From Pseudomonas parakoreensis (GTDB lineage: Bacteria; Pseudomonadota; Gammaproteobacteria; Pseudomonadales; Pseudomonadaceae): DNA of 64,000 nt. The DNA lies in NCBI RefSeq assembly GCF_021602155.1, contig NZ_BQHY01000007.1, forward strand, positions 248,001 through 312,000, given 5' to 3'. Below the pieces are notes generated by a model. The model worked only from the letters and a program-made list of their open reading frames with translations. It was not told where the DNA came from and made no database searches. How positions within the stretch are numbered: position 1 is the first letter of the stretch; each line of letters starts with the position of its first letter. Below are positions 1 through 9,732 of the stretch, in pieces. The position numbers and the translations under genes are program-made.

Positions 1-8
1 CGATGACG

Positions 9-776
9 TCAGCCGAAGCGATAGATATCCATACCCAGTGCACCCATCGTGAAGCCTTTATGCGCTACGCGGAACTCACCTCCCGCACCACGGGCAAAAT
101 ACAACGGCAACAAATGCTCATCACTCGGATGGCTGCGCACCGCATTTGGCGCCTGCTGACGATAGTCGTGCAACGCCGCTTCGTCATTGGCCGCCAACTT
201 GTCGATCATCCAGTCGCGGAAGTCCCGCGCCCACGGCTCGACGCTTTCCGGGCCGGCATGCCAGTCCAGCTCGCGCAGGTTGTGGGTGATGCTGCCGGAG
301 CCGATCAGCAAAATACCCTGCTCGCGCAGACTCGCCAGTGCTTGTCCGACACGGGTTTGCAGCGCCGGGCCACCGCGACTCGGCAGCGACACCTGCACCA
401 CCGGAATATCCGCCTGCGGGTACATCAGTGACAGCGGCACCCAGACGCCGTGGTCGAACGGTCGTTGCGCATCGAGGCGAGCCGGCAGATGGGCAGCGTT
501 GAGCAATTCGGCCACTTCGGTGGCCAGTTGCGGATTGCCCGGCGCCGGATATTGCACTTCAAACAGGGCGCGGGGAAAACCGCCGAAGTCGTGCCAGGTT
601 TCGGGTTGCGAATGGCTGCTGACCCGCAATTCCTGGCTTTCCCAGTGGGCAGAGACAATCACGATGGCTTTCGGTTTAGGCAGTTCGGCCGCCAGGCGCG
701 CGAGGGCCGGGCCGCTGGCGCCGGGTTCCAGGGCCAGCATTGGCGAGCCGTGGGAGATAAACAGGCTGGGAAACAT
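9..776 (-). CDS. ygiD: LigB/DODA-type extradiol ring-cleavage dioxygenase (YgiD family)
   Basis: The 255-residue protein belongs to the class III extradiol dioxygenase family (LigB superfamily), whose E. coli member YgiD acts as a 4,5-DOPA extradiol dioxygenase. Visible signatures are FISHGSPM at the N-terminus (metal-ligand His9), VSAHWES near residue 43 and FDHGVWVPL around residue 105. The length fits the family. The start is an ATG preceded by AGGAA on the minus strand. It is a single gene, divergent from tpm with about 100 bp between them. The cytoplasmic single-subunit form is expected. The physiological substrate in Pseudomonas cannot be read from the sequence. Confidence 0.88.
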   Translation of the reverse strand: MFPSLFISHGSPMLALEPGASGPALARLAAELPKPKAIVIVSAHWESQELRVSSHSQPETWHDFGGFPRALFEVQYPAPGNPQLATEVAELLNAAHLPARLDAQRPFDHGVWVPLSLMYPQADIPVVQVSLPSRGGPALQTRVGQALASLREQGILLIGSGSITHNLRELDWHAGPESVEPWARDFRDWMIDKLAANDEAALHDYRQQAPNAVRSHPSDEHLLPLYFARGAGGEFRVAHKGFTMGALGMDIYRFG

Positions 777-880
777 GGAAAGGTTCCTGAGCGGTAAGAT
801 GGTGCCATCTTCAGTCAGATCATTGATCTAAATCTAATATAAGTTTTAACGCCTTTTGATCGAATTTTTTGAGGTGAAGC

Positions 881-1537
881 ATGCAGCCTGAGTTTTGGCA
901 CAAGAAGTGGGAATCCAATCAGATCGGCTTTCACCTGCCTGAGGTGAATCCGTATCTGCAGCGTCTCTGGCCGCAGTTGAAGATCCCGGCCCAGGCGCGA
1001 GTGCTGGTGCCGCTGTGCGGCAAAAGCCTGGATCTGTTGTGGCTGGCCGGGCGCGGATATCAGGTGCTCGGGGTCGAGTTGTCGCAGAAGGCCATCGAGG
1101 ACTTCTTCAGTGAGCATCAGGTAACGCCGCAGGTCAGCGACGAGGGGCCGTTCAAGGTCTATCGCGGCGATTCCATCGAGTTGTGGTGCGGTGATTTCTT
1201 CGCGCTGACTGCAGACGATGTAGCGGACTGCGCGGCGTTGTACGACCGGGCAGCGTTGATCGCCTTGCCGCCTGCGATGCGTGAACGCTATGCGACGCAT
1301 CTGCAGCAAATCCTGCCGCCGGTTGTGCAAGGGTTGTTGATCACTCTGGATTATGATCAGGCGCAAATGTCCGGGCCACCGTTTGCGGTGAGCGATGATG
1401 AGGTGCGGCGCTTGCTGGCGGGTGCCTGGCAGGTGCGAATGCTGGAAGAGCAGGATGTGCTGGGGGAGAGCTGGAAGTTTTTGCAGGCGGGGGTGACGCG
1501 GTTGGAGGAGCGGGTTTACCGGGTTTCTGGTCGATAG
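881..1537 (+). CDS. tpm: thiopurine S-methyltransferase
   Basis: This 218-residue SAM-dependent methyltransferase matches the bacterial TPMT family. It starts with the characteristic N-terminus around [13 protein letters not shown], followed by a Rossmann motif ([19 protein letters not shown]) that binds S-adenosylmethionine. In Pseudomonas the enzyme methylates thiopurines and is linked to selenium and tellurium oxyanion methylation; that role is family knowledge. The ATG has a strong GAGGTGAAG ribosome site immediately upstream. The gene is followed by a hairpin intergenic repeat and then convergent htpX. Confidence 0.93.
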   Translation: MQPEFWHKKWESNQIGFHLPEVNPYLQRLWPQLKIPAQARVLVPLCGKSLDLLWLAGRGYQVLGVELSQKAIEDFFSEHQVTPQVSDEGPFKVYRGDSIELWCGDFFALTADDVADCAALYDRAALIALPPAMRERYATHLQQILPPVVQGLLITLDYDQAQMSGPPFAVSDDEVRRLLAGAWQVRMLEEQDVLGESWKFLQAGVTRLEERVYRVSGR

Positions 1538-1554
1538 GTTTGTATTGGCGGTGC

Positions 1555-1660
1555 GGGCCCCATCGCTGGCAAGCCAGCTCACACAGGGTTTTGTGGTGTT
1601 TTCTGGATTCGAGGACGAATCAGATCACTGTGGGAGCTGGCTTGCCAGCGATGGGGCCAG
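1555..1660. repeat. REP-type inverted repeat pair (GGCTTGCCAGCGATGG family)
   Basis: Two arms of about 28 bases, at about 1556-1583 and 1630-1658, are near-perfect inverted copies containing GGCTTGCCAGCGATGG, separated by about 46 bases. The same family recurs at 61778-61876. It lies between convergent tpm and htpX, a typical place for REP/REPIN elements in fluorescent pseudomonads. Confidence 0.85.
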
Positions 1661-1685
1661 ATCCGCAACACACAATCCCGAGCAC

Positions 1686-1714
1686 AAAAAGGCCCGCATC
1701 GCTGCGGGCCTTTT
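1686..1714 (-). terminator. Rho-independent terminator of htpX
   Basis: An 8-bp GC-rich stem (GGCCCGCA/TGCGGGCC, 1691-1710) has a 4-base loop and is flanked by A5 on the left and T4 on the right. It lies 20 bases beyond the htpX stop and, read on the minus strand, ends in a T-run. Confidence 0.88.
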
Positions 1715-1734
1715 CGGTTGTCACGCCAGATGGA

Positions 1735-2622
1735 TCAACCGCGACGACGCAGCGCGTCGATACGCTCTTCCAGCGGCGGGTGGCTCATGAACATGCGGGC
1801 AAAGCCCTGTTTGATGCCACCGTTGATGCCGAAGGCGTTCAGGGTGTCCGGCATGTGTACCGGCAGGCCCTGTTCGGCGCGCAGGCGTTGCAGCGCGCCG
1901 ATCATCGCGTTGGTGCCCGCCAGACGAGCGCCGGCTTCGTCGGCACGGAATTCGCGCTTGCGCGAGAACCACATGACGATAGCGCTGGCGAGGATGCCCA
2001 GGACCAGTTCGGCGAAGATGGTCGCCACGTAGTAGGCAATGCCCTGGCCTTCTTCGTTCTTGAAAATCACCTTGTCGACGAAGTTGCCGATGATCCGCGC
2101 AAAAAACATCACGAAGGTGTTCACCACGCCCTGGATCAGCGCCAGGGTGACCATGTCACCGTTGGCCACGTGACCGATTTCGTGGGCCAGAACGGCTTTC
2201 ACTTCATCTGGCGAAAAACGCTCGAGCAGGCCCTGGCTGACTGCGACCAACGCGTCGTTCTTGTTCCAGCCGGTCGCAAAGGCGTTGGCCTCGTAGGCCG
2301 GAAAAATACCGACTTCGGGCATCTTGATCCCGGCTTCGCGGGACAGTTGCTCGACGGTTTGCAGCAGCCATTGTTCATGCCGGGTACGTGGCTGGCTGAT
2401 GATCTGGGTGCCGGTGCTCATCTTGGCCATCCACTTTGAGATGAACAGCGAGAACAGCGAACCGGCGAAACCAAAGACCGCACAGAAAACCAGCAGCTGA
2501 CTGAGGTTGAGATCAACCCCGTTGGCCGCCATGAACCCGTTGAAGCCGAACAGGCTCAGGGTGATGCTGGCTATCAGCACGACCGCCAGGTTAGTGGCCA
2601 AAAACAGCAGGATGCGCATCAT
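1735..2622 (-). CDS. htpX: membrane zinc metalloprotease HtpX
   Basis: This 295-residue M48-family protease sits in the inner membrane and degrades misfolded membrane proteins together with FtsH. Two hydrophobic N-terminal segments (residues about 4-24 and 37-58) precede the zinc motif [13 protein letters not shown] (near residue 144). Two further hydrophobic stretches lie around residues 160 and 195, and the third ligand region [12 protein letters not shown] follows. The length equals the E. coli protein. The first of two adjacent ATG codons is used here; a GAGGAG motif lies about 12 bases upstream, slightly long but the best available. A clear terminator follows. Confidence 0.95.
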   Translation of the reverse strand: MMRILLFLATNLAVVLIASITLSLFGFNGFMAANGVDLNLSQLLVFCAVFGFAGSLFSLFISKWMAKMSTGTQIISQPRTRHEQWLLQTVEQLSREAGIKMPEVGIFPAYEANAFATGWNKNDALVAVSQGLLERFSPDEVKAVLAHEIGHVANGDMVTLALIQGVVNTFVMFFARIIGNFVDKVIFKNEEGQGIAYYVATIFAELVLGILASAIVMWFSRKREFRADEAGARLAGTNAMIGALQRLRAEQGLPVHMPDTLNAFGINGGIKQGFARMFMSHPPLEERIDALRRRG

Positions 2623-2925
2623 GGTTGTAGAAATCTCCTCAAGCTAAAGATGTAGCGTACTGCGGGGTATATAAGGTGCGGCACGGGGTGATTCAACTGA
2701 GTGACTATTTCAAACTGTGTCCTACAGCGGATTCCGGGGCTGCAGGCCATTGCCCACGACCGAAACCGAAAGGGATGACAGCCAGCCGCCACCCGCCACC
2801 ACTGCGCCAGAGGCAAGTGGACTATACGAATCGCAAGTGTAGAAGGCCCTGCGAGGCGAGTAGGGCAGAAGTGTTGCTGAATCAGACAGTGCGCAACGTT
2901 CGGGCCGTTGCGCACGGTCGACCGG
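2623..2925. other. intergenic region between htpX and alaA
   Basis: About 300 bases upstream of htpX and downstream of the aminotransferase gene. Apart from a hairpin at 2889-2915 I see no coding signal with a ribosome site and no recognisable RNA gene. It should contain the htpX promoter. Confidence 0.5.
2889..2915 (-). terminator. hairpin after the aminotransferase gene
   Basis: A perfect 10-bp inverted repeat (GTGCGCAACG/CGTTGCGCAC) with a 7-base loop lies just past the stop codon of the aminotransferase gene. It has no T-tract, so intrinsic termination is uncertain, but the position suggests 3'-end formation or protection. Confidence 0.5.
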
Positions 2926-4137
2926 TTACTGGCGGTAGGACTTGAGGAAGTTGCCGATACGTCCGATGGCCATCTCGAGGTCGTCGACGCGGGGCAGGGT
3001 CACCACGCGGAAGTGATCCGGCCACGGCCAGTTGAACGCCGTGCCTTGCACCACCAGCAACTTCTCGGAAAGCAGCAGGTCGAGGACGAATTTTTCGTCG
3101 TTGTGGATCGGGCAGACCTTCGGGTCGATCCGCGGGAATGCATACAGCGCGCCCATCGGCTTGACGCAGCTGACGCCCGGAATGTCGTTGAGCAACTCCC
3201 AGGTACGGTTGCGCTGCTCCAGCAGACGACCTTGCGGCAGCACCAGATCATTGATGCTCTGATAGCCGCCGAGGGCAGTCTGGATTGCGTGCTGACTCGG
3301 CACGTTGGCGCACAGGCGCATGTTGGCCAGCATGTCGATGCCTTCGATGTAGCTCTGGGCATTGTGTTTCGGCCCGGAGATGGCGATCCAGCCGGAGCGG
3401 AAACCCGCCACGCGGTAGGATTTCGACAGCCCGTTGAAGGTCAGGCACAGCAGGTCCGGTGCCAGCGAGGCGGTGCAGATGTGCACGGCATCGTCATAAA
3501 GAATCTTGTCGTAGATCTCGTCGGAGAACACCACCAGATTGTGCGCGCGGGCGATTTCCAGCATGCCCAGCAGTACTTCCTTCGAGTACACCGCACCGGT
3601 CGGGTTGTTCGGGTTGATGATCACCATGGCCTTGGTGTTCGGCGTGATCTTGGCCTTGATGTCGGCCAGATCAGGGAACCAGTCGGCACCCTCGTCGCAC
3701 AGGTAATGCACGGCGTTACCGCCGGCCAGGCTCACGGCGGCGGTCCACAGCGGGTAGTCCGGGGCCGGTACCAGCACTTCGTCGCCGTTGTTGAGCAGCG
3801 CCTGCAGCGACATCACGATCAGCTCGGACACGCCGTTGCCCAGGTAGATGTCTTCGATGCCGACACCTTCGACATTCTTTTGCTGGTAGTACTGCATCAC
3901 CGCTTTACGGGCGCTGAACAGGCCTTTGGAATCGCTGTAGCCCTGAGCGGTCGGCAGGTTGCGGATCACGTCCTGGAGAATTTCGTCCGGCGCTTCGAAA
4001 CCAAACGGTGCCGGGTTGCCGATGTTCAGCTTGAGGATGCGCTGGCCTTCCTCCTCCAGACGTTTGGCGTGCTTGAGCACCGGTCCGCGAATGTCGTAGC
4101 AGACGTTGGCGAGCTTGTTCGATTTGCTGAACTGCAT
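2926..4137 (-). CDS. alaA: AlaA-type alanine/pyridoxal-phosphate aminotransferase
   Basis: The 403-residue protein is a fold-type I aminotransferase of the AlaA/YfbQ group, which makes alanine from pyruvate using glutamate. Visible features are the N-terminus MQFSKSNKL, the NPNNPTGAVYS motif, the SDEIYDK motif and the PLP-lysine segment NGLSKSYRVAGFRSGW (Lys near 237). The open frame continues upstream to 4491, but family length and the conserved MQFSKS start favour 4137. Transcription is divergent from msrB. Substrate assignment rests on family resemblance. Confidence 0.9.
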   Translation of the reverse strand: MQFSKSNKLANVCYDIRGPVLKHAKRLEEEGQRILKLNIGNPAPFGFEAPDEILQDVIRNLPTAQGYSDSKGLFSARKAVMQYYQQKNVEGVGIEDIYLGNGVSELIVMSLQALLNNGDEVLVPAPDYPLWTAAVSLAGGNAVHYLCDEGADWFPDLADIKAKITPNTKAMVIINPNNPTGAVYSKEVLLGMLEIARAHNLVVFSDEIYDKILYDDAVHICTASLAPDLLCLTFNGLSKSYRVAGFRSGWIAISGPKHNAQSYIEGIDMLANMRLCANVPSQHAIQTALGGYQSINDLVLPQGRLLEQRNRTWELLNDIPGVSCVKPMGALYAFPRIDPKVCPIHNDEKFVLDLLLSEKLLVVQGTAFNWPWPDHFRVVTLPRVDDLEMAIGRIGNFLKSYRQ

Positions 4138-4360
4138 GGCGATGTGATCCCGAAAATGAACGATCCAGACGGCGGATGGCCAACCGTACTGGGATTCCTG
4201 CGTCTTCGCACAGGCGGAGTCTTGCGCGGTGGCGCCAATAATCCGTTTGAATGCGCCCGGTCTGGCTGCCAGACTGGCGTGTGACGAGGCGCAATCATAC
4301 GTGCCACCCGATCCGTGGAAAAGGTACAGATCGGGCTTTTTCAGCCGTTGAGGTGTGATG

Positions 4361-4756
4361 ATGGAAAAGTTGGAAAAAACCCTGGAAGAATGGCGTGCGA
4401 TGCTCGACCCCGAGCAGTACAACGTGTGCCGGCTCAGTGCGACCGAACGGCCGTTCTCCGGCAAATACAACGCCACCAAAACCGACGGCATTTATCATTG
4501 CGTCTGCTGCAATGAGCCGCTGTTCGACTCCCAAACCAAATTCGATTCCGGCTGCGGCTGGCCGAGCTTCTACGCGCCGATCGGCGAAAGCGCCATGACC
4601 GAAATCCGCGATACCAGTCACGGCATGATCCGCACCGAGGTCAAATGCGCTCGCTGTGACGCGCATCTGGGCCACGTGTTTCCCGATGGTCCGCCACCGA
4701 CCGGCCTGCGTTATTGCATCAACTCCGTGTGCCTGAACCTCGAGCCTCGCGATTGA
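4361..4756 (+). CDS. msrB: peptide-methionine (R)-S-oxide reductase MsrB
   Basis: This 131-residue protein reduces methionine-R-sulfoxide in proteins. It carries the zinc-binding cysteine pairs (HCVCC near 47-50 and CARC at 96-99), the GCGWPSF substrate loop and the catalytic RYCINS motif (Cys119). Three consecutive in-frame starts exist (GTG 4355, ATG 4358, ATG 4361). The GAGG at 4350 fits best with 4361, though 4358 is possible. It is a stand-alone MsrB, not fused to MsrA. A hairpin repeat separates it from the peroxidase gene gpx, a functionally related antioxidant neighbour. Confidence 0.95.
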   Translation: MEKLEKTLEEWRAMLDPEQYNVCRLSATERPFSGKYNATKTDGIYHCVCCNEPLFDSQTKFDSGCGWPSFYAPIGESAMTEIRDTSHGMIRTEVKCARCDAHLGHVFPDGPPPTGLRYCINSVCLNLEPRD

Positions 4757-4790
4757 ACTGCTGGCTTGCCCGGCTGGTTTGATCCACCCC

Positions 4791-4864
4791 TGTAGGAGCT
4801 GCCGAAGGCTGCGATCTCTTGATTTTTTAAGATCAAAAGATCGCAGCCTTCGGCAGCTCCCACA
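4791..4864. repeat. REP-type inverted repeat (AGGCTGCGATC family)
   Basis: Arms at 4791-4817 and about 4838-4864 are inverted copies built around GGAGCTGCCGAAGGCTGCG. Related copies occur at 47747-47819 and 62806-62872. It can fold into one long hairpin between msrB and gpx. Confidence 0.87.
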
Positions 4865-4880
4865 TGATGGCAACTCAATT

Positions 4881-4904
4881 AATTAAATTGCACACAATTT
4901 AATT
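4881..4904 (+). promoter_or_regulatory. probable OhrR operator upstream of gpx-ohrR
   Basis: A perfect inverted repeat, AATTAAATTG and CAATTTAATT separated by CACA, lies 45 bases before the gpx start. Its halves resemble the AT-rich OhrR operator core (CAATT-A-AATTG type) known from other bacteria. The downstream operon encodes an OhrR-type repressor, so autoregulation is a reasonable inference. Confidence 0.68.
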
Positions 4905-4948
4905 GCTCGCTATGTTTGGCCTTTGCCGATAACCCGTGGAGCCGTCTC

Positions 4949-5434
4949 ATGAGCGACAACCTGCTGAATATTCCTGTCACCACCATCAAGGGTGAGCAAA
5001 AGACCCTGGCCGATTTCGCCGGCAAGGCCGTTCTGGTGGTCAACACCGCCAGCAAATGCGGCTTCACCCCGCAATACAAAGGCCTGGAAGAGCTGTGGCA
5101 GACCTACAAGGATCAGGGCCTGGTGGTGCTGGGGTTTCCGTGTAATCAGTTCGGCAAGCAGGAGCCAGGTAACGAGGGGGCGATCAGCGAATTCTGTGAG
5201 CTGAATTACGGCGTGAGTTTCCCGTTGTTCAAGAAGATCGATGTCAACGGTTCTGATGCGCATCCACTGTTCGTGCAGTTGAAAAAACGCGCTCCGGGTC
5301 TGCTCGGCTCCGAGGGCATCAAGTGGAATTTCACCAAGTTCCTGATCGGCAAGGATGGGCAACTGGTCAAGCGTTTTGCCCCGACCACCAAGCCGCAGGA
5401 CATCAGCGGCGAGATCGAAGCCCTGCTCAAATGA
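4949..5434 (+). CDS. glutathione peroxidase family thiol peroxidase
   Basis: The 161-residue protein belongs to the bacterial glutathione peroxidase (BtuE/Gpx) family, which reduces hydroperoxides with thioredoxin or glutathione. The peroxidatic cysteine is Cys37 in NTASKCGFTPQY, in place of the selenocysteine of animal enzymes. The FPCNQFG and WNFTKFL motifs carry the Gln and Trp/Asn of the catalytic site. The frame opens further upstream (4916), but family length supports MSDNLL at 4949. It overlaps the following ohrR-type gene by four bases (ATGA), so the two are translationally coupled. Confidence 0.93.
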   Translation: MSDNLLNIPVTTIKGEQKTLADFAGKAVLVVNTASKCGFTPQYKGLEELWQTYKDQGLVVLGFPCNQFGKQEPGNEGAISEFCELNYGVSFPLFKKIDVNGSDAHPLFVQLKKRAPGLLGSEGIKWNFTKFLIGKDGQLVKRFAPTTKPQDISGEIEALLK

Positions 5435-5875
5435 ACAGCCTGCCCGACGATTCGCTGAAGCTCGACAGTCAGTTGTGCTTCAAGTTGTATGCCGCGTCCC
5501 GGGCGGTGATTCGCGCTTACAAGCCGATGCTCGATCAGCTCGGCCTGACGTACCCGCAGTACCTGGTGATGCTGGTGCTGTGGGAGTGGCAGGACAGAGC
5601 GCCGGAGCAACCGACGGTCAAGGCCTTGGGCGAGCGTCTGGCGCTGGACTCCGGCACTCTGACGCCGTTGCTCAAGCGGCTTGAGCAATTGCAGTGGGTG
5701 CAGCGCCAGCGTTCTGCGCGCGATGAGCGTGAAGTGCATCTAAGCCTGACCACCCAGGGTCAGGCGTTGCGCGAGCAGGTCGGGCCGCTCAAGGCCCGAT
5801 TGTTGTGCGACAGCGGCGTGGATCTTGAACGGCTCAACGATTTGCGTAACGGTCTCGATCACTTGCTGGGGCAGA

Positions 5876-5892
<17 letters not shown>
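5431..5892 (+). CDS. ohrR: OhrR-type MarR-family peroxide-sensing repressor
   Basis: This 153-residue winged-helix regulator has the OhrR signature. The N-terminal [13 protein letters not shown] carries the conserved peroxide-sensing cysteine (Cys16), followed by [23 protein letters not shown] and a MarR DNA-binding region around [20 protein letters not shown]. Members repress thiol-peroxidase or ohr genes until the cysteine is oxidised by organic hydroperoxides. The ATG overlaps the gpx stop codon, and a palindromic operator lies before gpx. Coupling to gpx rather than ohr is a less usual pairing. The gene ends convergently with the hybrid kinase, overlapping it by 17 bases. Confidence 0.88.
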
Positions 5893-8197
<2,305 letters not shown>

Positions 8198-8362
8198 GGG
8201 GTGTTGAACCACTTCCGTTTCCCTTCGCTGCTCAAGCATAGTCGATCATGTATGGATACCGAGGTTCCCGAATCGCCTTGTAACAAGGCCTGAGCGGGGA
8301 TTGAGATCTGTCTGTCGTCGCTGTATCGACATCATCACTGTGAACGTGCCCGAGGAGAAGAC

Positions 8363-9253
8363 GTGGATTCCCGATTGAATGCTTTTCTTGAACGCGCCGA
8401 GTCGGTTCTGGCGCGGATCGAACCCTTGCTGCCGGCGCCACGTCCGCTGATCGACTGGAATACTTGCCTGGCCGCGCGCTGGCAGCGAGACGGGCGTAGC
8501 GGATACTTGCTGCCGCTGGACGTCAGTCTCGACATGCGCCTGTCCGACCTGATCGGTGTTGACCGTCAACTGGAGCAACTGGGCCGCAACACCCAGCAGT
8601 TTCTCGACGGCATGCCGGCCAACCATGCGCTGCTCTGGGGTTCGCGCGGTACCGGTAAATCCTCGCTGGTGCGCGCGCTGCTGGCTGAACACGCCAAGGC
8701 CGGCCTGCGGTTGATCGAGATCGAACGCGATCATCTGGCCGACCTGCCGCGCGTGGTCGAGCAGATCGGCAAACTGCCACAGCGCTTCGTGCTGTTTTGC
8801 GATGACCTGTCGTTCGAATCCGGCGAAGGCGATTACCGCGTGCTGAAAAGTGTGCTCGACGGCTCGCTCGAGCAGGCCCCGGACAACGTTCTGCTGTACG
8901 CCACTTCCAACCGCCGCCATCTGGTGCCGGAGAAGGAAAGTGACAACGAAAACTGGAAGCGTGTCGACGGCGAGCTGCATCCGAGTGAGGCGGTGGAAGA
9001 CAAGATCGCCCTGTCGGACCGTTTCGGTCTGTGGCTGTCGTTTTATCCGTTTACCCAGGAACACTTTCTCAATGTCGTCGAACACTGGATCGGCCAGTTG
9101 GCCGCCAAGGCTGGCCTGAGCTGGCAGCGCGACGAACAACTGGACATTCTCGCCGTGCGCTGGGCCACCGGGCGCGGCAATCGCAACGGCCGTTGCGCGT
9201 ACCAATTCGCCCGTTACTGGGTGGGTCTGAAATTGCTGGAGCACAAGGCATGA
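8363..9253 (+). CDS. DUF815-type AAA ATPase
   Basis: The 296-residue protein has a P-loop (LLWGSRGTGKSSLVRAL, near residue 93), a Walker B-like strand (RFVLFCDDLSF, near 145) and a C-terminal AAA-like lid, matching the DUF815 ATPase family of unknown function. It starts with GTG behind a strong GAGGAGAAG site. Its stop overlaps the start of the next gene by four bases (ATGA), so the ATPase is translationally coupled to a free-methionine-sulfoxide reductase. No membrane segment or signal peptide is visible. The function is not established. Confidence 0.88.
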   Translation: MDSRLNAFLERAESVLARIEPLLPAPRPLIDWNTCLAARWQRDGRSGYLLPLDVSLDMRLSDLIGVDRQLEQLGRNTQQFLDGMPANHALLWGSRGTGKSSLVRALLAEHAKAGLRLIEIERDHLADLPRVVEQIGKLPQRFVLFCDDLSFESGEGDYRVLKSVLDGSLEQAPDNVLLYATSNRRHLVPEKESDNENWKRVDGELHPSEAVEDKIALSDRFGLWLSFYPFTQEHFLNVVEHWIGQLAAKAGLSWQRDEQLDILAVRWATGRGNRNGRCAYQFARYWVGLKLLEHKA

Positions 9254-9732
9254 TTGATTTGCAACAAAGCGGCCAGGGCCTCGAAGGCTACGGCATGTTG
9301 GCCGCACAACTGGAATCGCTGCTGGCGGACGAGCGCGATTTCATCGCGAATGCCGCGCAGTTTTCGGCGTTTCTGTTCAACCAGCTCGATGACTTGAACT
9401 GGGCGGGTTTCTACCTCAATCGCAATGAAGAGCTGGTGCTCGGTCCGTTCCAGGGCCAGATCGCTTGCGTGCGCATTCCGTTCGGGCGCGGCGTGTGTGG
9501 CGCCGCGGCGGCCAGTCTGCAGACTCAGCGCGTCGAAGACGTGCATGCGTTCCCGGGCCATATCGCTTGCGACAGCGCTTCCAACAGCGAGTTGGTAGTG
9601 CCGCTGGTCAAGGACGGTCGGTTGATCGGCGTACTCGATCTCGACAGCCCGAAACTGGCGCGTTTTGGCACCGACGATCAGGCAGGTATCGAGCAATTGG
9701 CGGCGATCTTCCTGCGTCTGACCGACTGCTGA
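9250..9732 (+). CDS. msrC: free methionine-(R)-sulfoxide reductase (GAF domain, MsrC/YebR type)
   Basis: The 160-residue single-GAF-domain protein has the three cysteines of fRMsr enzymes: Cys73 (GQIACVRIPFG), Cys83 (GRGVCGAAA) and Cys107 (GHIACDS). Their spacing of 10 and 24 residues is the same as in E. coli MsrC. The enzyme reduces free L-methionine-R-sulfoxide, not protein-bound methionine. It is translationally coupled to the upstream DUF815 ATPase. It ends directly against the convergent HD-GYP gene with no spacer. Together with msrB at 4.4 kb the window has both protein and free-methionine repair enzymes. Confidence 0.92.
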   Translation: MIDLQQSGQGLEGYGMLAAQLESLLADERDFIANAAQFSAFLFNQLDDLNWAGFYLNRNEELVLGPFQGQIACVRIPFGRGVCGAAAASLQTQRVEDVHAFPGHIACDSASNSELVVPLVKDGRLIGVLDLDSPKLARFGTDDQAGIEQLAAIFLRLTDC

